Below are positions 17,389 through 26,844 of a stretch of DNA of 64,000 nt, piece by piece; within the stretch, counting starts at the first letter, position 1; the number at the start of each line of letters is the position of its first letter. Origin of the DNA: a bacterium YEK0313. GTDB taxonomy: Bacteria; Pseudomonadota; Alphaproteobacteria; Rhizobiales; Phreatobacteraceae. The position numbers and the translations under genes are program-made. The stretch spans positions 846,001 through 910,000 of the forward strand of contig CCMO02000001.1 in assembly GCA_000751295.2 (NCBI GenBank), given 5' to 3'. The notes under the pieces are model-generated. The model was given only the letters and a program-made list of their open reading frames with translations, had not been told where the DNA came from and ran no database searches.

Positions 17389-18894
17389 TCAGCCGGCCGC
17401 CCCGGTTTCATCGATCGGGAACACGCCGTCCCGCAGGCGGGTATAGGGCAGTTCCGCGATGCGGCTCGTGCAGGGGCCGGGGGTTGCGACCGTGTAGCTG
17501 CCCTTGGCGATCGGATCATAGGCACGCCGGTGCGCCACCGCCGCCTTGACGCCGATCGCCTTCAGCCTTTCCGGATGGATGCCCTGCGAGCGGAACTGGG
17601 CGAGGTCGAAGGGCGGGGTCTTGCGGCTGGTCAGCAGCACGGTGACGCCGCCGGTGGTCACCACCGCACTCGGCCCCATGCTGAAATCGTGGCCCTGCGA
17701 GGCGGCAAGATGGCTGTTGATATCCTCCAGCCGGAAGCCACCGTCGCTCGCGCTGACGAAGGTGACATCCGCCTCGACCGGCCCTTCGGCAATGGCGCTG
17801 CCCTTGCCGCCGATCGAGAGCCGCCTGACCTCGCCGGGTTTCGCGCCGGCCAGCGCCGCGACGGCGGCAGGGTCGGCGATCGCCACCGCGCTGTCTGCAA
17901 CCCCGTGGCGCAGGAAGGCGCGCAGCACCGAGGTGCCGTCGCCCGGCGCACCGCCGCCGATATTGTCGGCGGGTTCGACGATGAGATGCGGGCCGCCCGG
18001 GGCGGCGAGCGCCGCGCGCACAGCCTCGTCGATATCCCATTCCGGCGGCAGCCCGAGATCGCGCAACGCGATCGCGGTCTGGTTCAGACGATCGAGTGCG
18101 GCACGGGCATCCGCCTGCGGCCCGGTGGTGGCGAGCGAGAAGGCGACGCCCGCCTCCGGCACGTCGGAGAAGGAATAGCCGCCGACGACATTGACCACCC
18201 AGATGTCCGGATTGTCCCGTTCGATGCTGCGCGCCAGCGCCTCCAGGTCGCGCATCGGGCGGTCGGCGGTGCCGGTGCCGGTCGGCGGCCAGACGACCGG
18301 TGCATTGACCGAGACCATGCGCGGCAGGCGCCCTTCGTTCAGCGCCCGCGCCAGGAGCCTTGCCGAACGCACCGCCGCCTCGCGCGCATCGCTGTGCGGG
18401 TTCTCCCGGTAGGCGACGAGCGCATTGGCGTGATCCGCCATGGCGGCAGTGAAATTGGCATGCAGGTCGAAGACGCCGAAGACGGGAATGTCCGCGCAGC
18501 CGGGAATGCTCCGAATCCGCGCCAGCAAGGCGCCTTCCGGGTCGGTGCAGGCCTCGGTCACCATCGCCCCGTGCAAAGCGAGCCAGATGCCGTCGAGCCT
18601 GCCGGCGGCAAGCGCGGCCTTCACGCCCGCCTCGCATTCGGCGAGGAACTGATCGAATACGGCCTGCTCGACCGTGCCGGAGGGCAGCGCCGTATAATCG
18701 ACCGTCGGCACCACCACCCAGCCTTCGGTCTCCGCGACCTCAAGGAAGCCGTCGACGGTCGAGCCGTCGCCGCGCCGCGCCAGCACGTCGTCGGCGCGCC
18801 GGATGCTGAAATCGGCGAGCCGCGTGACCTCGTCGACGAAACTGTGCGTCTCGTGAAAGAGCGCGGCGAGCAGGATGCGACGGCGCTCGGCCAT
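17389..18894 (-). CDS. M81 family metallopeptidase (MlrC-like)
   Basis: A 501-residue protein of the microcystinase-C family. The N-terminal zinc-site segment LLAALFHETHSF (about 7-18), the FDLHANFT motif and the WLALHGAMV segment typical of M81 are present. The C-terminal MlrC half includes SIGGKGSAIAEGPVEADV. Family members hydrolyse small linear peptides or unusual amides. It is divergent from a dipeptide-type ABC operon, suggesting that the imported substrate is cleaved by this enzyme. The ATG at 18894 is preferred over an upstream in-frame start at 18963 because MAERRRILLAAL matches the family start. Confidence 0.82.
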   Translation of the reverse strand: MAERRRILLAALFHETHSFVDEVTRLADFSIRRADDVLARRGDGSTVDGFLEVAETEGWVVVPTVDYTALPSGTVEQAVFDQFLAECEAGVKAALAAGRLDGIWLALHGAMVTEACTDPEGALLARIRSIPGCADIPVFGVFDLHANFTAAMADHANALVAYRENPHSDAREAAVRSARLLARALNEGRLPRMVSVNAPVVWPPTGTGTADRPMRDLEALARSIERDNPDIWVVNVVGGYSFSDVPEAGVAFSLATTGPQADARAALDRLNQTAIALRDLGLPPEWDIDEAVRAALAAPGGPHLIVEPADNIGGGAPGDGTSVLRAFLRHGVADSAVAIADPAAVAALAGAKPGEVRRLSIGGKGSAIAEGPVEADVTFVSASDGGFRLEDINSHLAASQGHDFSMGPSAVVTTGGVTVLLTSRKTPPFDLAQFRSQGIHPERLKAIGVKAAVAHRRAYDPIAKGSYTVATPGPCTSRIAELPYTRLRDGVFPIDETGAAG

Positions 18895-18984
18895 GGCGGA
18901 CGGTCCTTCCCTCTTGCGGCATTCGGCCCACCCATTTCGCCCCCTCGGGCCGGCCCGGATCAAGCCTGGCTCGTTCCTTCTGGT

Positions 18985-19027
18985 GAAACGACCGATCCTT
19001 GACGTGAATTTCCCCCCTTCCTAGCCT
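18985..19027 (+). promoter_or_regulatory. Promoter of the peptide ABC operon with candidate IclR box
   Basis: TTGACG (18999-19004) and TAGCCT (19022-19027) are 17 bases apart. The 28 bases at 18985-19012 match 19 of 28 positions (15 of the first 17) at 25287-25314, upstream of the aminotransferase and next to the iclR-type gene. A shared operator would tie transporter, peptidase and aminotransferase into one regulon. Confidence 0.4.
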
Positions 19028-19141
19028 GATCCGAGAAAGGGCGAGGCCGCCGGTCTTTCGACGACGAACCGGGCGCCGAGCCTTCCACAAAGCACGCCGG
19101 AAACCGGCGGCCTCAAGAAAATCCGGGGAGGATCGCGGGTG

Positions 19142-20734
19142 ATGACATCGCCGTTTCCGATGGCGCAGTTTCCGGTGGCCGCGCGCGGCCCGTCGCGGCG
19201 CAGCCTCATCCAGATCCTCGCCGCGGTCGGCACGGGCACGGCGGTCCCCGGCATATGGAACGGGCCGGCCCTCGGCCAGGCTCCGGTCGCCGGCGGCGCG
19301 ATCACCATCGGCGCCGATGCCGATCCGATCGGCCTCGATCCGGTGACGGTTACCGCCTTTTCGTCCTTCGATTTCACCAGCCTGATCTACAGCGGCCTCC
19401 TGCGCTGGAACGCCGAGATGAAGATCGAGCCGGATCTGGCGACCGGCTTCGAGCAGCCCGATCCGAAGACCTATATCTTCAGGCTGCGGCAGGGCGTGAC
19501 GTTCCACAACGGCCAGGCCTTCACGGCCGCCGACGTCAAACACACGTTCGACCGGATCATGGACCCGGCCACCGGCAGCCGGCTGAGGGCGCTCTATTCC
19601 AGCATCGACACGGTAACGGCCGTCGATCCCGTCACGGTGCGGTTTGCCCTCAAGACGACGGACGCGGCTTTCTTGAGCAATCTCGCGACCAATCCGAACG
19701 GCGCCATCGTGCCGAGCGGCGTCGAGGGCCTCGACCGGCGGCCGGTCGGCACCGGCCCCTTCGCCTTCGAGGCCTATCAGCCGAACCAGCAGTTCGCGCT
19801 GACGCGCCATGCCGGCTATTACGAGACCGGCCAGCCGCATCTCGCCCGCGTCGTGTTCAAGTTCTACAAGGACCAGGCGACGCTGACCTCGGCGCTGCGC
19901 TCGCGCGCCATCGACATGACCTGGCTGAAGGACCCGAAGGTGGCGGCGGCCATCACGCGCGCCGCGCCCAATCTCGTCTCGGCGCCCGGCCAGACCTCGC
20001 GCACCTTCCCGATCTGGCTGAACATGAAGGCCAAGCCCCTCGACGATGTCAGGGTGCGCCGCGCGCTGAGCCTCGCCACCAACCGCAAGGCCTGCCTCGA
20101 CACGGTGCTCGGCGGCTCCGGCAAGATCGGCGCGATGATCCCGGAAAGCCAGGTCGGCGGCTATGACGGCACCGGCGAGCTGCCCTACTACCGGCACGAT
20201 CCGGCGGCGGCGAAGGCGCTGCTGGCGGAAGCCGGCCATGCCGGCGGCATCGATCTCGGCGATTACATCATCGTCGCGGCCAACCCGCTCGACGTCGCCT
20301 GCGCGCAGATCCTCCAGCAGCAATGGCAGGCGGCCGGCATCACGGTGAAGCTGGTGCCGATGGAGACCGCGCCGCTGCTCAACATGTGGGCCACCGGCAC
20401 CTGGCCGACGCTGCTCTCTGTGGCGCTGTCCTGGACGCCGGATCCCGACACGATCTTCCAGTATGTCCGGTCCGACAGCAGTTTCGGCAAGGCGATGGGC
20501 GCCAGCGACGCCGAGCTCGACCGGATGATCCTGGAGGCGCGCGCCGAGCTCGATACGGCGAAGCGCGGCGCGCGCAACCTCGACATCCAGAAGCGCATCG
20601 CCGACCAGGCCTATGTGCTGCAGATCTACCAATATCCGCTGCGCTGGGAGATCTGGTGGAACCATGTCCACGGCTACGTGCCGCTCGCGGCCAATATCCG
20701 CTCCTTCGTGCGCACGACATGGCTGAAGAAATAG
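19142..20734 (+). CDS. Peptide-type ABC transporter substrate-binding protein (SBP_bac_5)
   Basis: A 530-residue periplasmic protein with an N-terminal twin-arginine-like signal (SRRSLIQILAAVG, about 19-31) and processing near ALGQAPVAGG. The family 5 core is visible: SLIYSGLLRWN, FRLRQGVTFHNGQAFTAADVKHTFDR (about 115-140) and VRRALSLATNRKACLD. It captures dipeptides, oligopeptides or similar solutes for the permease genes that follow (31-base gap). GGGGAGG lies about 10 bases before ATG 19142; a GTG at 19139 is equally possible. Confidence 0.9.
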   Translation: MTSPFPMAQFPVAARGPSRRSLIQILAAVGTGTAVPGIWNGPALGQAPVAGGAITIGADADPIGLDPVTVTAFSSFDFTSLIYSGLLRWNAEMKIEPDLATGFEQPDPKTYIFRLRQGVTFHNGQAFTAADVKHTFDRIMDPATGSRLRALYSSIDTVTAVDPVTVRFALKTTDAAFLSNLATNPNGAIVPSGVEGLDRRPVGTGPFAFEAYQPNQQFALTRHAGYYETGQPHLARVVFKFYKDQATLTSALRSRAIDMTWLKDPKVAAAITRAAPNLVSAPGQTSRTFPIWLNMKAKPLDDVRVRRALSLATNRKACLDTVLGGSGKIGAMIPESQVGGYDGTGELPYYRHDPAAAKALLAEAGHAGGIDLGDYIIVAANPLDVACAQILQQQWQAAGITVKLVPMETAPLLNMWATGTWPTLLSVALSWTPDPDTIFQYVRSDSSFGKAMGASDAELDRMILEARAELDTAKRGARNLDIQKRIADQAYVLQIYQYPLRWEIWWNHVHGYVPLAANIRSFVRTTWLKK

Positions 20735-20765
20735 TGCCCGACCGCCGGCAAGGGAACGGGCTGCG

Positions 20766-21707
20766 ATGACCCGCTTCATCCTCGGCCGCCTCGCCGCGAT
20801 GGCGGCGATCCTGCTCGGTGTCTCGCTCGTGGCCTTCCTTCTGATGCGTGCCATTCCCGGCGACTTCGCCATCGCCGCCGCCGGCGCGCAGAATGTCGGC
20901 CCGGACGTGCTCGCCGCCATGCGCCGCGACCTCGGCCTCGACCAGCCGCTCGCGGCGCAATATCTCGCCTGGCTCGGCCATGCGCTGAAAGGCGATCTCG
21001 GCACCTCCTTCGTCACCCGCCAGCCGGTGCTCGGTGAAGTCGTGGACCGGCTCGCCGTCACCTTCGAGCTGACCCTGATCGCCGCCGTCATGGCCGCGGT
21101 CCTCGGCCTTGCCACCGGGCTCGCCGCGGCCCGGCTCGGCGGCTTCGTCGACTGGCTGCTCCGGCTCGTCAACGGCTTCGTCCTGGCCGTGCCGAACTAT
21201 GTCGTCGCCACGCTGATGGTGCTGCTGTTCGGGCTCTACCTGCCCGGGGTCACGATCTTCGGCTACACGCCGTTCCTGGAGGATCCGCTCGCCAATCTCG
21301 CAAGCCTCGTCCTGCCGGCCCTCGCGCTGGCGCTCGGCGTGTCCGTGACGATCGCCGAGAATACCCGCGCCGCGGTGCTTGAGGTCGCCTCCCAGGATTT
21401 CGTCATGGTCGCCCGCGCCAAGGGGCTGAAGTCCGGCACGATCCTCGGCCACTATCTCCTGCGCAACGCGCTCACCCCGGTCATCACCGCGGCCGGCCTC
21501 AAGATCGCCGCCCTGCTCGGCGGCTCGATCCTGGTCGAGACCATCTTCGCCATTCCCGGCATGGGCCAATATCTCTTCGATTCCATCACCAGCCGCGACT
21601 ATCCGGTGATCCAGGCCATCGTGCTGGTCGCCGCCGGCATCGTCGTGCTGGTCAATACGGTCATCGACATCGCCTATGCGCGGGTCGATGCGCGGGTGCA
21701 GATGTGA
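20766..21707 (+). CDS. ABC transporter permease, DppB type
   Basis: A 313-residue inner-membrane permease with the N-terminal RFILGRLAAMAAILLGVSL helix and the extracellular loop GLDQPLAAQYLAWLGHALKGDLGTSF. The EAA-type cytoplasmic loop near VARAKGLKSGTILGHYLLRNALTP contacts the ATPases. About six membrane segments, as in DppB. Its last four bases overlap the next gene (ATGA), so the permeases are translationally coupled. Confidence 0.92.
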   Translation: MTRFILGRLAAMAAILLGVSLVAFLLMRAIPGDFAIAAAGAQNVGPDVLAAMRRDLGLDQPLAAQYLAWLGHALKGDLGTSFVTRQPVLGEVVDRLAVTFELTLIAAVMAAVLGLATGLAAARLGGFVDWLLRLVNGFVLAVPNYVVATLMVLLFGLYLPGVTIFGYTPFLEDPLANLASLVLPALALALGVSVTIAENTRAAVLEVASQDFVMVARAKGLKSGTILGHYLLRNALTPVITAAGLKIAALLGGSILVETIFAIPGMGQYLFDSITSRDYPVIQAIVLVAAGIVVLVNTVIDIAYARVDARVQM

Positions 21708-22579
21708 GCGACGTCGCGGAGGACACACACCTTGGCGCGGTCACGCCGGCGGCGCACAGACGTCGGCCCGCGAGCCGGGGCGGGCTGCTGGTCGGCATCG
21801 GCCTCGCCATGCTTGCGGCCATGCTGATCGTCACGGTCTTCGCGCCGCTGATCGCGCCCTTCGATCCCGCCGCCACATCGCCGGATTCGCTCGCCGGCGC
21901 CAGCGCGCGGCACTGGCTCGGCACGGACCAGATCGGCCGCGACGTGCTGAGCCGCCTCATCGTCGGCGGCCGCACCACGCTCATGATCACGGTCAGCGCC
22001 GTCGCCATCGCGCTGGTCGCCGGCCTGATCCTCGGCCTCGCCGCCGGCTATTGCGGCGGCTTCGTCGACGAGACGATCATGCGCGTGCTGGACGTCGTCT
22101 TCGCCTTCCCGGTGCTGCTGCTCGCCATCGCCGTCGTCGCCGCCCTCGGCCCGACCGTGCCCAACCTCATCGTCACCATCGCCATCGTCTATACGCCCGC
22201 CATGGCGCGGGTGGTACGCGCGCCGGTGCTCAGCGTGAAGCAGTGGGACCACGTGGAGGCCGCGCGCAGCATCGGCATGAGCGAGCTGCGCCTCGTGCTG
22301 CGCCACGTCCTGCCCATCGTGGCCTCGCCGATCCTGGTCGCGACCAGCCTGACCCTGTCGCAGACCATCTTCACCGTCACCGCCCTCTCCTTTCTCGGCC
22401 TCGGCCCGCCGCCGCCGGATCCCAACTGGGGCGGCATGCTTTCGGAAGCGCGCCAGTTCATGGAGCTCGCGCCGCTCACGGTGATCGGCCCCGCCGCCGC
22501 CATCGTCTTTGCCACGCTCACCTTCATCGTGCTCGCCAACGGCCTGCGCGAGGTGCTGGATGTCGGGGGTTCGCGATGA
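21704..22579 (+). CDS. ABC transporter permease, DppC type
   Basis: A 291-residue permease. The N-terminal cytoplasmic segment is followed by a membrane helix (about 26-46) and the DppC-typical HWLGTDQIGRDVLSRLIVGGRTTL (about 65-88). The EAA loop is near VEAARSIGMSELRLVLRHVLP, and GLGPPPPDPNWGGML (about 230-244) is a DppC/OppC hallmark. It forms the heterodimeric pore with the preceding permease and overlaps the ATPase gene by four bases. Confidence 0.92.
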   Translation: MSDVAEDTHLGAVTPAAHRRRPASRGGLLVGIGLAMLAAMLIVTVFAPLIAPFDPAATSPDSLAGASARHWLGTDQIGRDVLSRLIVGGRTTLMITVSAVAIALVAGLILGLAAGYCGGFVDETIMRVLDVVFAFPVLLLAIAVVAALGPTVPNLIVTIAIVYTPAMARVVRAPVLSVKQWDHVEAARSIGMSELRLVLRHVLPIVASPILVATSLTLSQTIFTVTALSFLGLGPPPPDPNWGGMLSEARQFMELAPLTVIGPAAAIVFATLTFIVLANGLREVLDVGGSR

Positions 22580-23388
22580 CGGCGCCTCTCCTCAGCGTGC
22601 GCAACCTGACCGCCAGCGTCGCGACGCGCCATGAGCTCGTCCAGGCCGTCCGCGGCATCTCCTTCGACATCGGCGCCAACGAGGCAGTCGGCTTCGTCGG
22701 CGAATCCGGCTGCGGCAAGAGCGTGACGGCACGCGCCCTGATGCGGCTCGCGCCGGAAGGGGCTGCGATCGACCTCGGCGGAGCGATCTGCTTCCGCGGC
22801 GAGGACATCCTGGCGCTCGACGAGGCCGCGATGCGCGACCTCCGCGGCCGGCGCATCGCCATGGTGTTCCAGGATCCGATGACCTCGCTCAACCCGGTCA
22901 TGACCATCGGCGCGCAGATGGCCGACATGCTCCGGCGTCATCTGAAACTCTCCGGCGCGGCGGCGCGCGAACGCGCCATCGACCTCCTCGGCCTTGTCGG
23001 CATTCCCGATCCGGAGCGCCGCATCGACTGGCACCCGCACCAGTTCTCGGGCGGTCAGCGCCAGCGCGTGCTGATCGCCATCGCCATTTCCTGCGAGCCG
23101 GATCTCTTGATCGCCGACGAGCCGACCACCGCGCTCGACGTCACCGTGCAGGCGCAGATCCTCAGGCTGCTCATGCGGCTGCGGCAGGAGCGCGGCATGG
23201 CGCTGATGCTGATCACCCACGATTTCGGCGTGGTCGCCGGCATGGTCGACCGGGTCAACGTCATGTATCGCGGCGAGATCGTCGAAACCGGACCGGTCGG
23301 CGAGGTCTTCGCGTCGCCCCGGCACGCCTATACCCGGGCGCTGCTCGACGCGGTGCCCCGCCTCGACGGCATGGGAAGCGCACGATGA
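22576..23388 (+). CDS. ABC transporter ATP-binding protein, DppD type
   Basis: A 270-residue ATPase: Walker A GESGCGKS (about 43-50), Q-loop [12 protein letters not shown], signature FSGGQRQR, Walker [13 protein letters not shown], and switch His in MLITHDFG. The C-terminus is shorter than usual for DppD, with little after [14 protein letters not shown], so the cysteine-rich oligopeptide-transporter tail is missing or reduced. It overlaps both neighbours by four bases. Confidence 0.92.
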   Translation: MTAPLLSVRNLTASVATRHELVQAVRGISFDIGANEAVGFVGESGCGKSVTARALMRLAPEGAAIDLGGAICFRGEDILALDEAAMRDLRGRRIAMVFQDPMTSLNPVMTIGAQMADMLRRHLKLSGAAARERAIDLLGLVGIPDPERRIDWHPHQFSGGQRQRVLIAIAISCEPDLLIADEPTTALDVTVQAQILRLLMRLRQERGMALMLITHDFGVVAGMVDRVNVMYRGEIVETGPVGEVFASPRHAYTRALLDAVPRLDGMGSAR

Positions 23389-24353
23389 CCGCGACGCCGC
23401 CGCTCGTCGAGGTCCGCGACCTCTCCGTCCTGTTCCCGGCCCGGGCGGGCGGGCGGCCCGTCAAGGCCGTCGAAAAGGTCTCCTTCGCCATCGCGCCGGG
23501 CGAGACGCTCGGCCTGGTCGGCCAGTCCGGTTCCGGCAAGACCACCACCGGCCGGGCCGTGCTGCAGCTCCAGAAGGCGCATGAGGGCTCGGTCAAGCTG
23601 CGCGGCGAGGAGCTGACGACGATGCGCGGCCGCGCGCTGCGCGGCATGCGGCGGCACATGCAGTTCGTCCTGCAGAACCCCTATTCGAGCCTGCACCCGC
23701 GCATGACCATCGAGGCGATCCTCGCCGAGCCGCTGATCGTCCATCGCACCGTGCCGGCCGGCGAGCGCCGCGAGCGGGTGGCGGAGCTGCTCGAGCTCGT
23801 CCATCTCGACCCGGCGATGATGCGCCGCTATCCGCACGAATTCTCGGGCGGCCAGCGTCAGCGCGTCGTCATCGCCCGGGCGCTGGCGGTCAATCCGGAC
23901 TTCATCGTCTGCGACGAGCCCGTCTCGGCGCTCGACGTGCGGACGCAGGCGCAGATCGTCGCGCTGCTCAAGTCGCTGCAGGAAAGGCTCGGGCTCTCCT
24001 ATCTCTTCATCGCCCACGATCTCGCCATCGTGCGCGAGATGGCCCACAAGGTCGCCGTCATGTATCGCGGCCATGTCGTCGAGATGGGGCCGACGGCCGC
24101 GGTCTACGACCGTCCGGGCCACCCCTACACACGCCTGCTGCTCGACGCCGTGCCGGTGCCCGATCCGGCCCTGCAACGCGAACGGCTGAAGCGCGCGCCG
24201 CCCGATCTCAGCTTCCTGGACGGCGACGGCGGCGCCTGCATCCATGGCGACGACCACACACGGACCGGCACGCCCTGGTGGCACGACGTGTCGCCCGGCC
24301 ACGGCGTCTCATGCCGCTACTGGCCGCGGGGCGGGACGCAGGGATCGCGCTGA
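23385..24353 (+). CDS. ABC transporter ATP-binding protein, DppF type
   Basis: A 322-residue ATPase: Walker A GQSGSGKTT, FVLQNPYSSLHPRM (Q-loop), FSGGQRQR signature, Walker B FIVCDEPVSALD, and LFIAHDLAIV. It keeps the oligopeptide-transporter C-terminal extension (HPYTRLLLDAVPVPDP...), which its partner largely lacks. Last gene of the operon; the stop is followed by an 87-base gap to the convergent IclR gene. Confidence 0.92.
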   Translation: MTATPPLVEVRDLSVLFPARAGGRPVKAVEKVSFAIAPGETLGLVGQSGSGKTTTGRAVLQLQKAHEGSVKLRGEELTTMRGRALRGMRRHMQFVLQNPYSSLHPRMTIEAILAEPLIVHRTVPAGERRERVAELLELVHLDPAMMRRYPHEFSGGQRQRVVIARALAVNPDFIVCDEPVSALDVRTQAQIVALLKSLQERLGLSYLFIAHDLAIVREMAHKVAVMYRGHVVEMGPTAAVYDRPGHPYTRLLLDAVPVPDPALQRERLKRAPPDLSFLDGDGGACIHGDDHTRTGTPWWHDVSPGHGVSCRYWPRGGTQGSR

Positions 24354-24440
24354 ACCGCTACCCATGTCTCCGAACGGGCGGCCATCGGGATTGGGCGCAT
24401 GGCATCAGGCATGACAAGGCCCGAGGCAGGGCCGATCGGA

Positions 24441-25226
24441 TCAACCGGTGCCAGCGCCCGAGCCGAGCTGCACCGAAATGCCGGATGCCACTGCGCGCAG
24501 GCGCTTGCCGGCCTTGGCCGCGAGCGAAGGAGGCATGCGCATGAGCGGCGCGGAAATGCTCAAGGCCGCGACCGGATAGCCGCGCTCGTCGAGGATCGGC
24601 ACGCCGACGCACATCGCGCCGTCCTCGTTCTCGCCCATTTCGGTGGCGTAGCCGAGCCTGACCACCTGCTTGAGCTGGCGCGCGACCTCGTCGCGCTCGA
24701 TCAGCGTGCGGCCGGTGCGCTCGGCGAGCGGCAGGTCGAGCTGGCGCTGCCGCTCGGCCTCGGGGAGGAAGGCGAGGATGGCCTTGCCGAGCGCGGTCGA
24801 ATGCATCGGGTGGCTGTCGCCGATGCGCGCCTGCATGCGCAGCGAGCGGTTGGCCTCGATCAGGTCGACATAGACCACGGTGCCGTTGCCCTTGACCGCC
24901 AGATTCACCGTCTCGTTGAACTCGTGCATCAGCTCGATCATGGCCGGCCGCGCGCATTCGCGGATCCTGGTGATGCTGGCGTCGGCGCGGGCGATCGACC
25001 GCAGCCGCGGCCCGACCGTGTAGCGGTCGGTCGCCCTGTTGTGATCGAGGAAGCCGGCCGCCGACAGCGTCTGCAGATAGCGGAAGGTGGTGGTCTTCGG
25101 AATGCGCAATTGCCGGCTGACCGCGGTCAGCGCGATCGCGTGGCCGTGCCGCGCGACCAGCTCCAGCACGCCGAGCGCCTTCATGACCGGCTGGACGAGA
25201 TAGGGATTGTCGGACGTCTTCGCCAT
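24441..25226 (-). CDS. IclR family transcriptional regulator
   Basis: A 261-residue regulator. The winged helix-turn-helix is at about 12-65 (VMKALGVLELVARHG, LRIPKTTTFRYLQTL, RYTVGPRL), and the IclR effector domain follows with HSTALGKAILAFL and DERGYPVAALSISAP. It is divergent from the aminotransferase gene. A 28-base element in the shared intergenic region recurs in front of the ABC transporter operon. The ATG at 25226 is chosen because MAKTSDNPYLV starts just before the HTH; an upstream in-frame start exists at 25283. Confidence 0.9.
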   Translation of the reverse strand: MAKTSDNPYLVQPVMKALGVLELVARHGHAIALTAVSRQLRIPKTTTFRYLQTLSAAGFLDHNRATDRYTVGPRLRSIARADASITRIRECARPAMIELMHEFNETVNLAVKGNGTVVYVDLIEANRSLRMQARIGDSHPMHSTALGKAILAFLPEAERQRQLDLPLAERTGRTLIERDEVARQLKQVVRLGYATEMGENEDGAMCVGVPILDERGYPVAALSISAPLMRMPPSLAAKAGKRLRAVASGISVQLGSGAGTG

Positions 25227-25286
25227 CTCGGCCTCGCCTGGCTGCGGTGCCAGCCGCATAGCCTGCGTCCTCGAATTCCGCAAGAC

Positions 25287-25314
25287 GAAACCACCGTTCC
25301 TTGTGATGGTTCAC
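25287..25314 (+). promoter_or_regulatory. Candidate IclR operator upstream of the aminotransferase gene
   Basis: Begins GAAACCACCGTTCCTTG. The matching element at 18985-19012 begins GAAACGACCGATCCTTG. In both, the TTG of the shared CCTTG starts a -35-like hexamer for the plus-strand gene, so part of the likeness may be promoter rather than operator. Confidence 0.35.
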
Positions 25315-25360
25315 GCGCTCTGGTCTGCTCGCGCCCGGAACGTCAAGCGGAGGACAGGCA

Positions 25361-26674
25361 ATGGCGGCGAACGGCACGCAGCAGGCGCGAGGCCTGAGCT
25401 TCGAGGAATCGGCCCGGCAGATCGCGCGCAACGCGCGCTACATGGCGGGCGGCGTGAACAGCAATTTCCGCCTGGGCATGGTGCCCGGCCCGCTCGTCTT
25501 CGAGCGTGGCGAAGGGCCCTATCTCATCGACGTCGATGGCAACCGGATCATCGACTATTATTGCGGCATGGGCGCGACCGTGCTCGGCCATTCGCCGGCG
25601 CCGGTCATCGAAGCGGTCAGGCGGCAGGCCGAAAAGGGCATCCTCTTCGCCGGCCAGGCGCCGGTCGAATATGAGGCGGCCGAGCTCATCTGCGCGCGGG
25701 TGCCTGCCGCGGAACGGCTGCGCTTCGGCTCGTCCGGCTCGGAGGTGGCACAGGCCGCCATCCGCCTTGCCCGCGCCGCCACCGGCCGGCGCACCATCGT
25801 CAAGTTCGAGGGCCATTATCACGGCTGGTTCGACAATATCCTCTGGTCGACCGCGCCCGGGCTCAATGCCGCCGGCCCCGACGAGGCGCCGATACCGGTC
25901 ATCGGCAGCCGCGGTCAGGATCCGGCCGGCCATGAAGGCCTGGCGATCCTCGCCTGGAACGACCTCACCGCGCTCGAGGCGCGGCTGGCGCAGGGCGACG
26001 TCGCGGCCGTGCTGATGGAACCGGCCATGTGCAACCAGGGCGCCATCGCGCCCGCGGACGGCTATCTCGAAGGCGCACTCGCCGCCTGCCGCAGGCACGG
26101 CGCGCTGCTGATCTTCGACGAGGTCATTACCGGCTTCCGCCTCGCTGCCGGCGGCGCCCAGGAACGGTTCGGCGTGACGCCGGACCTTGCCATCATGGCC
26201 AAGGCCATCGCCAACGGCTTTCCGGTGGCGGCCGTCGCGGGACGCGCCGATCTCATCGACCTGTTCGCCGACGGCGTCCTGCACGGCGGCACCTTCAATG
26301 CCCAGCCGATCGCCATGGCGGCCCTGGTCGCGACCCAGAAGGCGCTGACGACAGAGCACTATGCGACGAGTTCGGCCCACGGCCAGCGCCTTCAGGACGG
26401 CATCAGGGACATCCTGAAAGGCGCCGGCATCAAGGCCCAGGTCGCGGGTTTCCCGCTGATGTTCCACCTCGCCTTCGGCCTCGACGCGCCGGCCCGCAAC
26501 TACCGCGACGTCGCGCGCGCCGACAAGGCCGCCTATCAGCGCTTCGCCCTGGCGCTGCTCCGGCGCGGCGTGCGTGTCCTGGAACGCGGCGCCTGGTTCG
26601 TGTCCTCGGAACATGACGCGGCAATCGTCGATGCGACGCTGGAGGCCGTGCGCGGCGCGGCGGCCGAAGTCTGA
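25361..26674 (+). CDS. Class III PLP-dependent aminotransferase / aminomutase
   Basis: A 437-residue PLP enzyme of the glutamate-1-semialdehyde aminomutase-like branch. Visible are GSSGSE (123-128, phosphate site), GHYHGW (151-156), DEVITGFR with D253 contacting the PLP ring nitrogen, and the Schiff-base lysine K281 in IMAKAIANG. GCGGAGGACAGGCA precedes the ATG. It is divergent from the IclR gene and probably in the same regulon as the peptide ABC transporter. It may process an amino group released from the imported compound. It is unlikely to be the haem-pathway HemL, given this context. Confidence 0.85.
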   Translation: MAANGTQQARGLSFEESARQIARNARYMAGGVNSNFRLGMVPGPLVFERGEGPYLIDVDGNRIIDYYCGMGATVLGHSPAPVIEAVRRQAEKGILFAGQAPVEYEAAELICARVPAAERLRFGSSGSEVAQAAIRLARAATGRRTIVKFEGHYHGWFDNILWSTAPGLNAAGPDEAPIPVIGSRGQDPAGHEGLAILAWNDLTALEARLAQGDVAAVLMEPAMCNQGAIAPADGYLEGALAACRRHGALLIFDEVITGFRLAAGGAQERFGVTPDLAIMAKAIANGFPVAAVAGRADLIDLFADGVLHGGTFNAQPIAMAALVATQKALTTEHYATSSAHGQRLQDGIRDILKGAGIKAQVAGFPLMFHLAFGLDAPARNYRDVARADKAAYQRFALALLRRGVRVLERGAWFVSSEHDAAIVDATLEAVRGAAAEV

Positions 26675-26844
26675 GCCGCGGCACGCTCCTCCCGCGCCAG
26701 GGCATCGAGCGCAGCGAGAGCCGGCGAGCCATGCGGGCATGGCTCGTGGCATTGCGGCCGGACCGAAGGCAGCCGATGATGCGGCAGGGACGGTCCGCGA
26801 TCGCTTCGGCCGGACTGTCGGAACGCGTTCGCCCATGCCCGTCC

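Noticed and set aside
26725..26746. Perfect dyad CGAGCCATGC-GG-GCATGGCTCG between aminotransferase and AraC genes, considered as a terminator
   Set aside because: No T-run and only a two-base loop; it could be a site or hairpin, but nothing decides its role.
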